From Hymenobacter plasmatis (GTDB taxonomy: Bacteria > Bacteroidota > Bacteroidia > Cytophagales > Hymenobacteraceae), in assembly GCF_020711255.1 (NCBI RefSeq), contig NZ_JAJFAW010000007.1:1-64000 (forward strand): a stretch of DNA of 64,000 bases, read 5' to 3'. Below are positions 27,169 to 35,094 of this stretch, piece by piece. Position 1 is the stretch's first letter, and every line of letters starts with the position of its first letter. A model generated the notes under the pieces. The model ran no database searches and had not been told where the DNA came from. It saw only the letters and a program-made list of their open reading frames with translations. Both the position numbers and the translations under genes were made by a program.

Positions 27169-27447
27169 AGGGGGTTGGAGTGAGGCGTGAAAACAAAAGG
27201 TATTCGGCTAACGAATCCCTAATCGGCTAGGTTGCTGTGAGGGGGTCCAGGGTAACCGGTCAGAAGCCCTCGTCCGGCAGGTGGTAACGGCTGATGGCCC
27301 GCGCTTGCTCCCAGCCCGTTGCCCTGGAAGCAAGTGCGGGCTGGGACCAGGCAAGGGCCCAAGTGGCGGAGGCGTTCTTCCAGCGGGTGAAAGCGGTGGA
27401 AAGCTTATTATAGGCCGGGAGCGGCGAAGCACCTCCTTCCTAAGGCT
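27169..27447. other. Upstream region of the cytochrome gene
   Basis: There is no gene in about 280 bp. A GC-rich inverted repeat (GCCCGCgCTTGC with GCAAGtGCGGGC, about 27298-27345) is present and could terminate or attenuate transcription. Promoters for the cytochrome gene (minus) and the ferritin-like remnant (plus) should lie here. Confidence 0.35.
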
Positions 27448-27730
27448 GTGCCTGATTGGTCCATTAGCTCAAGCATACTGGGACCCAGTGCAACCCCGTC
27501 CCAACCGGCGTCCCTGCTCCGCCGCGCCTTCGTAAAGGTTACGGGCCTTGGCGTGGCGGGGGCAGCCCTGGCCTCGGCCGGGTGCCGCACCAACAAGGAT
27601 GAAGTGACCGACCGCGTGAACGTGGGCAAGCACACTCTGGCCGTGCTCAACTACGCCTATGCCCTGGAGCAGCTGGAGGCGGCCTGTTACACCAAAGTGA
27701 CAGCCCGCTTTTACGCCGGGGCGATCGAAT
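27448..27730 (+). pseudogene. Ferritin-like domain protein, truncated
   Basis: The frame encodes a twin-arginine-like or lipoprotein leader (LLRRAFVKVTGLGVAGAALASAGC) and then the start of a ferritin-like four-helix domain (TLAVLNYAYALEQLEAACYTKV). It loses all similarity after FYAG at about 27725, where the convergent hydrolase gene begins. Complete family members run past 200 residues, so most helices and metal ligands are missing. The downstream sequence has been deleted or replaced. Confidence 0.65.
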
Positions 27731-27745
27731 CTCGTGCGCCCCCTG

Positions 27746-28678
27746 CTATCGCCCCCGTTTCTGCCGCGACGAGAGCAGCCAGATGCCGCCGACTAGCAGC
27801 GCCAGCGCGGCGGCTACGACGGCCGCCTTAGGCAAAGTCGGGGCCGCCGCTTCTGCTTTTGACAGGGCAATGGATTCATCGGTGAAGGGCTGGCGGCTGG
27901 TAACGGCCAGAATCAGGCGCGTGGCTTCGGCGGGCTGGTCCCACTGCGGGAAGTGGCCGCAGTGCTCAAACCAATACAGGCGCGCATCGGGGAATTTCTC
28001 CAAGGCCAGTTTCGACTGGCTCGGCAAACACACCCGGTCCTGCCGGCCCCAGCCAATGACCAGGGGCCCGGGGAGGCTGCCCTGGGGCGCGGGTTGCTGC
28101 ACTTGGCCGTGCGCCAACTGGTCGAGCAATTCGTCGAAAGCGGGCGAGTGGGCGAAAGTGTACATCTCGTCGATGGCCTGCTGCGAATCCACGGCCCAGG
28201 GGCGGGCTGAAAACTGCGGCAGCAGCACGGTGCGGCCCACCGCCGAGCCGGCCAGGGCGGGCATCATCGGCTGCAGGGCCTTTACCAGCTTGACCGACAC
28301 GTCCACCGAATGGTAGAAGAACGGAATCTGCCAGCCCTGCCAGAACCCGCCCGGGTCCAGCGACACCACCGCGCCGAGCACCCCCCCGCGCCGGGCCAGC
28401 TCCAGTACCAGGCGGGCGCCCATGGAGCTGCCCACGGCATCAAGGCCGAGCAGGCCGTAGTGGGTGAGAAAGCCCGTCACCGCGTCGGCCAAGGTGGCGA
28501 TAGAGTTTTCGCCTTCCAGCTGGGGGGTTTCGCCGTGGCCGGGCAAATCGACGGCAATGACGTCGCGCTCAGTGGCCAGCGCGTCGATGATGGTATTCCA
28601 GGACCGCCAGCTGCCGCCGATGCCGTGAACCAGTAACAGGGGGCGGCCGGTGCCGCGGCGGACAAAATGCAAATCCAT
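27746..28678 (-). CDS. Alpha/beta hydrolase with C-terminal membrane segment
   Basis: The 310-residue hydrolase has HGIGGSWRSW as oxyanion region, the nucleophile elbow GSSMG, acid DR in WGRQDRV and catalytic His in HCGHFPQ. Together these give a complete Ser-Asp-His triad. A hydrophobic segment (AAVVAAALALLVGGIWLL) followed by RQKRGR anchors its C-terminus in the membrane, with the enzyme on the other side if no signal peptide exists. The start MDLHFV at 28678 is preferred because the upstream extension is not protein-like. The substrate is unknown. It is convergent with the truncated ferritin-like gene. Confidence 0.85.
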   Translation of the reverse strand: MDLHFVRRGTGRPLLLVHGIGGSWRSWNTIIDALATERDVIAVDLPGHGETPQLEGENSIATLADAVTGFLTHYGLLGLDAVGSSMGARLVLELARRGGVLGAVVSLDPGGFWQGWQIPFFYHSVDVSVKLVKALQPMMPALAGSAVGRTVLLPQFSARPWAVDSQQAIDEMYTFAHSPAFDELLDQLAHGQVQQPAPQGSLPGPLVIGWGRQDRVCLPSQSKLALEKFPDARLYWFEHCGHFPQWDQPAEATRLILAVTSRQPFTDESIALSKAEAAAPTLPKAAVVAAALALLVGGIWLLSSRQKRGR

Positions 28679-28949
28679 AAACGGAAGAATGAAAATGGGT
28701 GAAAAAGTAAGTACAGCCCTATAACAGCTGGCCCCCCGAAACGGCTGAACGAAGCACCCCAAAAATCGAAATACTGCCCCTAAGGTCCGCAAGCCGCGGG
28801 TTGGCGCTCGTGCCTTCCAATGGCCCGCGGCGGGCCCATCGCTTTTGCGCCCCTTTTCGTGCCCCTTACCTTACGGCGGGTTACTGTCGGCCTTAAGTTG
28901 CATCTTCCCCGGCGGGCCATCCCCTCCCGCTGGTTTCCTCCCGTCCCGC

Positions 28950-29830
28950 ATGGCTTCCGCGTACCCCTTTCCCGACGCCCTGCCCTGCTGCCCACGCTGC
29001 TAGCCGTCTCGCTCACCGCCGTCATGCTGCTGCGCCCGGTCTACGGTCCCGACGGCGAGGAAATGACCGACTTCACCCTCGACTACCTCAACCACGCCGC
29101 CCAGCGCATACTCGGCCTGCCCGAGCAGCCGGGCACCACGGCCCGCACCCGGTTTCCCGAAATTGTCCCCACCGGCATCTTCGACTTTTACCGCCGCGCG
29201 TTCGGCGGCGGCGCGGCCGAAACCTTCGACGTCAACTACCAGGCCGACGGCCTCGACAACTATTACCACCTGGCGGCCCAGCGCTGCGGCGAGGTGCTGG
29301 TCGTCAGCTTCACCGACACCGCCAACCAGCCCCGCACCCCCGTCGAAATCGCCCTGCGCGAAAGCCAGGCGGCCGAGCAAGCGGCCCGCGCCGAGGCCCA
29401 GCGCCAGCGCTTCTACGACGTGCTGATGACCCTGCCGGCCCAGGTGGCCACCTACCACGGCCCCGACCTCATTTATAATTTCGTTAGCCCCCGCTACCAG
29501 CGCTATTTCGGCACCCATGTGCTGTTGGGCCGCTCCCTGCGTGAGGTGCTGCCCGAGTTGGAAGACCAGGGCGTGGCGGCCCTGCTGGACCGCGTGTACC
29601 AGACCGGCGAGCCCTACCACGGCCAGGAAGTAGAGCTGTGGCTGGACTCCGGCGGGGGCGGCCCGCGCCAGCAGGTGTTCCTCAACCCGTTCTTCTACCC
29701 GCTGCGCGACGCCGGCAACCTGGCCCGCGTGGAGGAACTGCCCGTGGCGGGCCTGGTCAGCAAGCCCCACACCAAGGAAAAGCTCGACACCATTCTCAAG
29801 CTGCATTTCCAGCGTCAGTTTCTTACCTAG
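28950..29830 (+). pseudogene. PAS sensor protein remnant fused to a response-regulator tail
   Basis: The reading from ATG 28950 (MASAYPFPDALP) leaves frame after about twelve codons. One missing base near 28983 would join it to LLPTLLAVSLTAVMLLRPVYGPDG, the usual start of Hymenobacter PAS kinases. Two PAS domains follow (about 29010-29330 and 29410-29720). Directly after DAGN the sequence becomes LARVEELPVAGLVSKPHTKEKLD, the last helix of a receiver domain. The kinase core and most of the receiver are lost. The larger frame opens from 28820 but its first 50 residues are not convincing. Confidence 0.7.
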
Positions 29831-29905
29831 CACCATACCCGGCTACTTTCCACCCAACTAAAGCAAAACGAGCGGACCATCTGGCCCGCTCGTTTCGTTT
29901 CCGCT

Positions 29906-30379
29906 CTACAACTCGAAATGCGGCCGGTCCTTGAAAGTGGGCCAGTCCCCGCCCCAATGCACCCGCGCATCGGCCGCCTTCATCAGGCGCGCAAACTTGC
30001 TCAGCAGCAACCCCGACCACGACACTTCCCCGTCAGGCAACAGAAACGCCACGTCCAGAGCAGGGCAGGGCAACCAGTTGTGCTTCGATTCGCCCCCGCG
30101 CTTGTACGTCACAATGGCCCCCGGCTTCGTCCGCCCCTGCGCGTACAGCTCATCCTGGCGCGCCACCGACCGGTAGCATTCCGTAATCACGGGCAAGCCC
30201 AGCAGCCGCAGCACCGGGTCAGCTTCCCACCGGGCCAACGCATGGGAATACGCCGCGCCCAGGCTCGGCTTTGCCTGCACCAGCCGCGCCGCCTGAATCT
30301 TCCGTTCAATTGGTCCCAGCGCCGGCGCCACCCGTTGCCGCTTAGGGGCACCTCCAGCGGCTGGCTTAGTCGGCGCCAT
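29906..30379 (-). CDS. M15-family peptidase, phage endolysin-like
   Basis: The 157-residue protein matches the M15 D-Ala-D-Ala carboxypeptidase/endolysin fold. It has a substrate-binding CYRSVARQDELYAQGRTKPG, a metal site in SKHNWLPCPALDVAF (His and Asp) and a final zinc His in DRPHFEL. It would cut peptidoglycan stem peptides. No signal peptide is present, so it needs a holin, and a holin-like gene lies directly upstream with a 14-bp overlap. The pair forms a lysis cassette on the minus strand. The SxH-D spacing is slightly longer than in the typical motif, but both residues are present. Confidence 0.85.
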   Translation of the reverse strand: MAPTKPAAGGAPKRQRVAPALGPIERKIQAARLVQAKPSLGAAYSHALARWEADPVLRLLGLPVITECYRSVARQDELYAQGRTKPGAIVTYKRGGESKHNWLPCPALDVAFLLPDGEVSWSGLLLSKFARLMKAADARVHWGGDWPTFKDRPHFEL

Positions 30380-30665
30380 GAGCAGCGGTAATCGAGGCCT
30401 CGGCGGAAACAGCAGCCGGTGACACAGGCGGAGCCACCACCGTCCCCACGGCCGGTAGCTGAACCACCGTTTCCGGCTTCTGGAACATCTTGCGCACGGT
30501 CGCATAAATCGTCACGACCCCCACCACCACCTGAATCACGACGTGTACAAACGTCTCAATCTCATTCGCCGTGGGTGGCGTAAAGGCCGACGTTCCAATC
30601 TCCCAGGCCGCACCGGTGCTGAGTATCTGGCCAATGTGACCAAGTTTAGAGCTGCTGAATAACAT
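30366..30665 (-). CDS. Holin-like small membrane protein
   Basis: The 99-residue protein begins MLFSSSKLGHIG. It has a short amphipathic start, a transmembrane segment (FVHVVIQVVVGVVTIYATV, about 39-57), then a basic turn (RKMFQKPE) and a Pro/Val/Ala-rich cytoplasmic tail. Size, one or two membrane passes and 14-bp overlap with an endolysin gene fit a phage holin. The start at 30665 is chosen because it opens a compact protein; the frame continues upstream. Confidence 0.6.
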   Translation of the reverse strand: MLFSSSKLGHIGQILSTGAAWEIGTSAFTPPTANEIETFVHVVIQVVVGVVTIYATVRKMFQKPETVVQLPAVGTVVAPPVSPAAVSAEASITAAHGAD

Positions 30666-31288
30666 AGCGGAGGGGCTTAATAAAATCAGAATACTATTTG
30701 TACTAATATACGCACTAGCAATACCTTTAGATACAGCCCATCCACCAGTGATTATTATTGTACTATTTAGGGCGTGACCCCTGCATTCCCGCTGGTCGTT
30801 CCGGGGACGGGCGCCCAAATGCTTTATGCGCATTTCCGCCACTCCGCTTCGCTGCGGCCCTGCGGTCAGCTCCCTTCGCTCGCTTGGCTCCCATCCCTCA
30901 CGCAACCCTCCCGCGACTCCAGAGCCTCCCGAAACACCGGCCCACGCGCCGCCTCGCCGCCCTCCGTTCCTTCCGCCCACGCGGCGCTCCGTTCTCTCGT
31001 CCCTTAGTGCCTGCGCTCCTCGTTCACTATGCTTTGCAGGGCTTCACTCACTCCGGCCGGCCAGCCGCCGCTACCGCAATCCCACCCACCGGCCCGCCCG
31101 TCGCCGCTCCTCCCTCCAGACCGGCTCCCTTACGCTCCGGCTCCACGTTGCTGCGCCTGCGCTCCATTTCGCCGGCTTCCGGTCGTCGCCACGCCGTGCC
31201 GGCCTCTTCCAGCCCACCTCCCGCAGCTACTCCCGAGCCTGACGACACTTCGCCCCACGCGGCGCCCAGCCTCCCTACAGTCGGCCAG
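30666..31288. other. Non-coding, strongly C-rich region beside IS3-type element
   Basis: About 620 bp holds no gene I can support. From about 30780 the plus strand is very rich in C and T and poor in A and G. Open frames there give only Pro/Arg/Ser low-complexity products. The last 20 bases (CCCTACAGTCGGCCAG) resemble a motif at about 32914, on the other side of the insertion sequence. Confidence 0.5.
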
Positions 31289-31328
31289 TGTCTCGTCCGG
31301 CTAGAGCTTTACACTAAGCTTCTAAGCC

Positions 31329-31865
31329 ATGGACGAAAATTCAGTGCCCCGTCGCCGGGGCCGTAATGAGCATTATCCAATTACCGTGCGGCTGCAGGCC
31401 GTGCGCCTGGTCGAGGGCGGGATGCCGCGCCGGGACGTGCTGCAGCAATTCGGCATCAGCGGCACCAGCCTGCGCGACTGGCGGCGTGATTACGCCAGCG
31501 GGCAGCTAACTTCCCCCATGCCGTTTCCCCGCTTCACCCAGGCCCAACGCGACGCCGTGGCCCAGCAGCTGCTCGACGGGCGCCTCACGCCCGACGAAGC
31601 GCTGCGCAAGCACGGCCTGCGCCTGAAAAGGACCCTGCGCGAGTGGGTGGCCGCCTACCAGACCGCGCAAGCCGCCGCGGCGCCGCCGGCCCCGGTCCGG
31701 GTGGCGGCCCCGCCGCCGCTGCCGACTGGCGACGCGGCCACGCTGGCCGCCCAGCTGCACCGGGCCCAGTGGCAGTTGCAGGCCTTGGAGGTGCTCGTTG
31801 ACCAGGCCGAGGCCCGCTACAACATCGACATCCGAAAAAAGGGTGGTGCCAAGCCGTCGAAGTAA
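31329..31865 (+). CDS. IS3-family transposase OrfA
   Basis: The 178-residue protein has an N-terminal helix-turn-helix that binds the IS ends (about 10-60, QAVRLVEGGMPRRDVLQQFG and GTSLRDWRRDY), a second basic helix region and a C-terminal leucine-rich coiled coil (AAQLHRAQWQLQALEVLVDQ). A slippery heptamer A AAA AAG at 31835-31841 in its last codons, in the correct phase, leads by a -1 shift into orfB without a stop. An OrfAB transposase is therefore expected. Its stop TAA overlaps the ATG of orfB (TAATG). Confidence 0.92.
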   Translation: MDENSVPRRRGRNEHYPITVRLQAVRLVEGGMPRRDVLQQFGISGTSLRDWRRDYASGQLTSPMPFPRFTQAQRDAVAQQLLDGRLTPDEALRKHGLRLKRTLREWVAAYQTAQAAAAPPAPVRVAAPPPLPTGDAATLAAQLHRAQWQLQALEVLVDQAEARYNIDIRKKGGAKPSK

Positions 31866-32791
31866 TGCGCCAGCGCTACCCCCAGGCCGGCCTGGGGGCG
31901 CTCTGCGGACTGTTTGGCAAGACGAGAAACGCATACTACGACCACCAGCGCCGGGCCACGGGCCAGGCCGTGCTCGAGGGCCTGGTGCTGGAACTGGTGG
32001 CCGATGTCCGGGAAGAGTTGCCCCGGCTGGGCACCCGCAAGCTGCACTTTTTGCTCGCCGACCGCCTGGGCGAACACGCCGGCCGGGTGGGCCGCGACTA
32101 CCTGTTTGCCCTGCTGGCGGCGCACGGGCTGCTGATTCGCCGCCGCCAGCGGCGCGTCATTACCACCCAGACCTGCCTGCCGCTGTTTCGCCGCCCCAAC
32201 CTGGTGGAAGGCTTGACGGTGCACCGCCCCGAGCAGGTCTGGGTCAGCGACATCACGTACGTGCGCCTGGTCGAGGGCTGGAGCTACCTGAGCCTGATTA
32301 CCGACCGCTACTCCCACAAAATCGTGGGCGTGTGCCTGCACCCCGACCTGTCGGTGCGCGGCACGCTCGCGGCCCTGCGCCAGGCCCTGGCCGGCCGCGT
32401 GTACCCGGCCCGGGCCCTGATTCACCACTCGGACCGGGGCCTGCAATACGCGGCCCGCGAGTACGTGGGCCTGCTCGAAGGCCAGGGCGTGGCCCTGAGC
32501 ATGACCCAGCGCGGCAACCCGACCGACAACGCCGTGGCCGAGCGCGTCAACGGCATCCTCAAGGGCGAATTCGGCCTGGGCCTGACGCTGCCTTCGTTTG
32601 CCCACGCCGCGGACCAGGTGGCCCGGGCGGTGCGGGCCTACAACGAGCTGCGCCCGCACGGCAGCTGCGACTTTCTCACCCCGGCCCAGGCCCACGAACG
32701 CGAGGGCCCGCTGGTGCAGCGCTGGAAAAACTACTATCACCCCGCCCCAGCGGCCAAAACGCCCACCAACCCCTACCTTACGCCTCTGTAA
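31865..32791 (+). CDS. IS3-family transposase OrfB (DDE catalytic domain)
   Basis: The 308-residue protein holds an HTH_21 region (about 60-115) and the RNase H-like rve integrase core. The DDE residues are Asp129 (VSDITY), Asp190 (HHSDRGLQY) and Glu226 (NAVAERVNG), with the D-35-E spacing of IS3. It is produced alone by re-initiation at the TAATG overlap and as an OrfAB fusion after the A6G shift. It catalyses circle formation and reinsertion. Confidence 0.93.
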   Translation: MRQRYPQAGLGALCGLFGKTRNAYYDHQRRATGQAVLEGLVLELVADVREELPRLGTRKLHFLLADRLGEHAGRVGRDYLFALLAAHGLLIRRRQRRVITTQTCLPLFRRPNLVEGLTVHRPEQVWVSDITYVRLVEGWSYLSLITDRYSHKIVGVCLHPDLSVRGTLAALRQALAGRVYPARALIHHSDRGLQYAAREYVGLLEGQGVALSMTQRGNPTDNAVAERVNGILKGEFGLGLTLPSFAHAADQVARAVRAYNELRPHGSCDFLTPAQAHEREGPLVQRWKNYYHPAPAAKTPTNPYLTPL

Positions 32792-32875
32792 AGTCCTAAC
32801 CGGATTACCGCCTCCCCCTGCAAAGCTGCAGCCGGATTACCTCTTTCACCTGTATAGCCACAGCCGGACGAGACA

Positions 32876-33206
32876 CAGCCGCCGCTACCGCTAACCCACG
32901 CTCCGGCTCGCTTCCCTACAGTCAGCCAGCCTCTCCCCACCCGCTCAAAAACGGCAGCCCGCGGCTAAAAGCGGCATCAGCGGCCATAGGCTCAAAAGCT
33001 ACAGCTGCCTCAATGCGGTGCCCTCCGGGCGCGTTTCATTGGGGCGGCCCCCAAACCCCTGCGATATGCTCCGCTTTGCTCTGCATGGCCTCGGGTTCCA
33101 CCCTCATAAGGCCCGCTGCGCGCCCATTAGCGGGCTCCGCGCCGCCAAGAAAAGCGTCTAGCTGTTCGGCAGGGTTGGGGCTGGCAGGGCCACTGCACCG
33201 CGTAGG
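32876..33206. other. Intergenic region right of the IS3-type element
   Basis: No gene is visible in about 330 bp. The sequence resembles the C-rich stretch left of the insertion and contains a CCCTACAGTCAGCCAG copy of the left-flank motif near 32914. It ends at the stop of the SLOG-family gene. Confidence 0.4.
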
Positions 33207-33599
33207 CTACAGGCCCAGGCCGCCGGGCACTGGCCCCGCCCCGGGTGCAGGCGCCAGCAGCCACTCGCAGGCCTTCCCCAGCCGGGCCGCCGCCCGGGCC
33301 GCGCTCAGCGTGCCCCGGCTGGCCCCGTCCCACACCACCAGCACCCAGTCGGCCGCGGCCACCACCTCGGCATTGCGCACGTGCGGCGCGCCTGCCCCGT
33401 GAGTGGCGTAGTCGGGCCGCAGCTCGCGCACCGGCACCCCGTTGGCCCGGGCCCAGTCGGCCGCCAGGCTATCCACCCCAGTAGCGCCGCCGCTCACCAC
33501 TTGTGCCGGGGCCAGTTCCGCCAGCCGGGCCAGCAGCGCCGGGTAGCTGGTCACGCCCCGGCTTCCCACCACCGCTACCGTCTTTTTGTCTTTTTCCAT
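33207..33599 (-). CDS. SLOG-family (DUF2493-type) nucleotide-binding protein
   Basis: The 130-residue protein has a Rossmann-like SLOG fold. It shows VAVVGSRG at the first strand, VVSGGATGVDSLAADWA as the phosphate-binding turn and helix, ELRPDYATHG, then RNAEVVAAADWVLVVWDG and SRGT. Members of this group (DUF2493/YspA-like) occur in phages and mobile elements and are predicted to bind or cleave nucleotide-derived ligands. It is divergent from the gene at 33752 across a 150-bp AT-rich control region. The C-terminal 20 residues are Gly/Pro-rich and probably disordered. Confidence 0.8.
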   Translation of the reverse strand: MEKDKKTVAVVGSRGVTSYPALLARLAELAPAQVVSGGATGVDSLAADWARANGVPVRELRPDYATHGAGAPHVRNAEVVAAADWVLVVWDGASRGTLSAARAAARLGKACEWLLAPAPGAGPVPGGLGL

Positions 33600-33688
33600 G
33601 TTGTAAAGGTACGGACTATCTGTGTATTTTTATACATATTTATCGCATATTTCTTTTCATTGTGTGTACTATTTTACTCTGTTATGCG

Positions 33689-33700
33689 TATATTTGTACA
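33689..33700 (+). promoter_or_regulatory. TAnnTTTG promoter box with TTTGTACA motif
   Basis: TATATTTG at 33689-33696 fits the Bacteroidetes -7 box and continues into TACA, giving TTTGTACA at 33693-33700. The same arrangement (TATGTTTGTACA) occurs at the rightward promoter of the repressor switch at 15743. The start codon of the downstream gene is about 50 bp away. The surrounding 33600-33700 is AT-rich. Confidence 0.5.
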
Positions 33701-33751
33701 AGCACAAGGGAAAGGCCCTGCCTGCTGTATCACGCCTCACATCTACAGGCC

Positions 33752-34210
33752 ATGTTCACCCACTTTCAGTTTGCAGAGTTAGCCGCTGCCGCCTGGTGCG
33801 GCCCCGCCCTTCATTCCACCGGCGTCCACGTCAGCATCACGGGCAGCATTACCCATACGCAGTACGGGGTTCACTATTTCGTTGCCCAGGCCGGTACCGA
33901 GCACGGGTGGGCCACCTACTTTTCCTGTGGTCACCCGTGCCCCTTCGCCGCCATCGCCTCCGCGGTAGCGCACTATGCGCAGGCCGCCCAGGAGCAGGCC
34001 GCCGGGCTGGCCATGCTGGCAGAAGCCGCCCAGGGCCACGCCGCCCGCGTGTTGTCGGCCGCAGAGCAGGCCCTTAGCGGCGCACCGGCCGCACTGCAGG
34101 TGCAGGCGCCCGAGATAATGTGTGCGGTATGCAGTGAAGGGCGCGATGCCTTCGGCCAGTGCCGCTGCTGCTATGTGCCGGCCCCTCAGCTGGTCGCCCG
34201 TGCAGCCTAG
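33752..34210 (+). CDS. Hypothetical phage-type protein with Cys cluster
   Basis: The 152-residue protein has a small alpha/beta N-terminal domain (about 10-75) ending in PFAAIASAVAHY, an Ala/Gln-rich helical middle, and a C-terminal CAVC...CRCC cluster that may bind zinc. The N-terminal domain resembles the 81-residue protein at 34496 (HFTG/VSITG strands, then PFEAIAAAVQLF), so the two are paralogues. It may be the first gene of a short early operon controlled by the repressor-like site just upstream. The family is not recognised. Confidence 0.55.
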   Translation: MFTHFQFAELAAAAWCGPALHSTGVHVSITGSITHTQYGVHYFVAQAGTEHGWATYFSCGHPCPFAAIASAVAHYAQAAQEQAAGLAMLAEAAQGHAARVLSAAEQALSGAPAALQVQAPEIMCAVCSEGRDAFGQCRCCYVPAPQLVARAA

Positions 34211-34688
34211 CGCCGCCTCCGTGCAAGCCGTCCCCGCAGTGGGGGCGGCCCTGCCCCCGGCCCACGTGCTGGCCCGCGCCCAGTCGGCCTATGCCGCCGC
34301 CAAAGAAGCCCGGTGGGCGCTGCGCGAGGACTACTGCGATGCCGGCCACCCTGGCCGCTTCTCCCGCCTCCGCTCCGCAGTGGTAGCCGTCCGGGTTGCC
34401 CGCGCCGCTCTAGCCGCAGCCGCTACCCTGTATCACGCCAGTCCCCACGCCGCCGCGCTCCGGGCCGCTGGCTCCCTCATGCTCACCAGCTCGCCATGCC
34501 CGCCACCATCGCCCCCAGCCTTGCCCAGGTTGCCGCTGCCTGCTTTCCCGTGCCCGGTGCCCACTTCACCGGCTACGCCTTCGCCCAGGGCCGCCGCTTC
34601 AATTGCCAGTTCGACGTGCCCGACCCCAGCACCGGGGCCGTGGTGGCCCACTTCCGGGGCACCGGCGTCACACCATTCGAGGCCATAG
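34173..34688 (+). CDS. Possible Ala-rich helical protein, doubtful
   Basis: The frame is open for 171 codons and overlaps the C-terminus of the previous gene and most of the next one. Its middle (AQSAYAAAKEARWALREDY to AALAAAATLYHASP) reads like a real helical protein. The last 65 residues are Pro/Ser-rich and lie antisense in phase to a better gene. If real, it fills the 285 bp between the two paralogous genes, perhaps with an earlier stop lost by mutation. Confidence 0.35.
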   Translation: MCRPLSWSPVQPSAASVQAVPAVGAALPPAHVLARAQSAYAAAKEARWALREDYCDAGHPGRFSRLRSAVVAVRVARAALAAAATLYHASPHAAALRAAGSLMLTSSPCPPPSPPALPRLPLPAFPCPVPTSPATPSPRAAASIASSTCPTPAPGPWWPTSGAPASHHSRP

Positions 34689-34741
34689 CCGCCGCAGTCC
34701 AGCTCTTTCACGACAGCGCCCATGCCTTCCCAATCTTCTAA
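34496..34741 (+). CDS. Small hypothetical protein, paralogue of the 33752 product
   Basis: This 81-residue protein is one small domain: GAHFTGYAFAQGRRFNCQFDV forms strands, GAVVAHFRGTGVTPFEAIAAAVQLF the following strand and helix. It has the same layout as residues 10-75 of the protein at 33752. Two members in 1 kb suggest a duplicated phage-type gene. The frame is open further upstream, but the ATG at 34496 gives the compact domain. The function is unknown. Confidence 0.5.
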   Translation: MPATIAPSLAQVAAACFPVPGAHFTGYAFAQGRRFNCQFDVPDPSTGAVVAHFRGTGVTPFEAIAAAVQLFHDSAHAFPIF

Positions 34742-34789
34742 ATCACCGGGGCCGCCAAGCCGGGCGGCCCCACTAAACCAACCCACACC

Positions 34790-35090
34790 ATGCCCCAAAC
34801 CGCTACTCCTACCTATCAACCCCATTTGCTCGACCCGCACAGCGCCTCGCCGCAGCCGGTTAGCCCTGCCAACGGCAAGAGCTTCAAGCTGGCCGAGTTG
34901 TACCAGCTGCTCGACTGCCAGACCGTCGACGTGGTACGCCTCAGCCCCGAGCTCATTCTCATCATCGACGACGAGGGCAAGTTCCGCCACCCCGCCTACC
35001 TCAATCTGCTGGCCACCTACCTCTGGTACCAGCACCAGCCCGAAGCGCGAGGCGTCGACAGCATCGTGGGCCGCGCCATCGTCTCGTATG
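34790..35090 (+). pseudogene. DUF3846-like protein, cut by the IS110-type element
   Basis: The frame opens MPQTATPTYQPHLLDPHS and contains LAELYQLLDCQTVDVVRLSPELILIIDDEGKFR and NLLATYLWYQ, a pattern like DUF3846 proteins of phages (motif quoted in parts: LAELYQLLD, LILIIDDEGK). Similarity stops after VGRAIV at about 35085, where the IS110-type element starts. The frame then runs on by chance to 35173. The missing C-terminal piece was not found right of the element. Confidence 0.5.
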
Positions 35091-35094
35091 ATTG

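Larger units (their letters stand above)
31289..32875 (+). mobile_element. IS3-family insertion sequence
   Basis: The ends are a perfect 14-bp inverted repeat, TGTCTCGTCCGGCT (31289-31302) and its complement (32862-32875). A CAG triplet directly flanks both sides (31286-31288 and 32876-32878) as a 3-bp target duplication, typical of the family. Inside lie orfA and orfB in IS3 arrangement. The element is 1587 bp, looks complete and may be active. It is inserted in a C-rich non-coding stretch. Confidence 0.92.

Noticed and set aside
25861..27183. 440-codon open frame opposite the dihaem cytochrome gene
   Set aside because: The cytochrome frame has a lipoprotein signal and two CxxCH motifs. The opposite frame gives only Gly/Arg/Val-rich sequence.
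30758..31366. Open frame in the C-rich stretch left of the IS3-type element
   Set aside because: The product is Pro/Ser/Arg low complexity, crosses the end of the insertion sequence and runs into orfA in another frame. It reflects strand composition, not coding.
32598..32894. Open frame running past the right end of the IS3-type element
   Set aside because: It overlaps orfB in another frame and crosses the inverted repeat. It is a shadow of the transposase gene.
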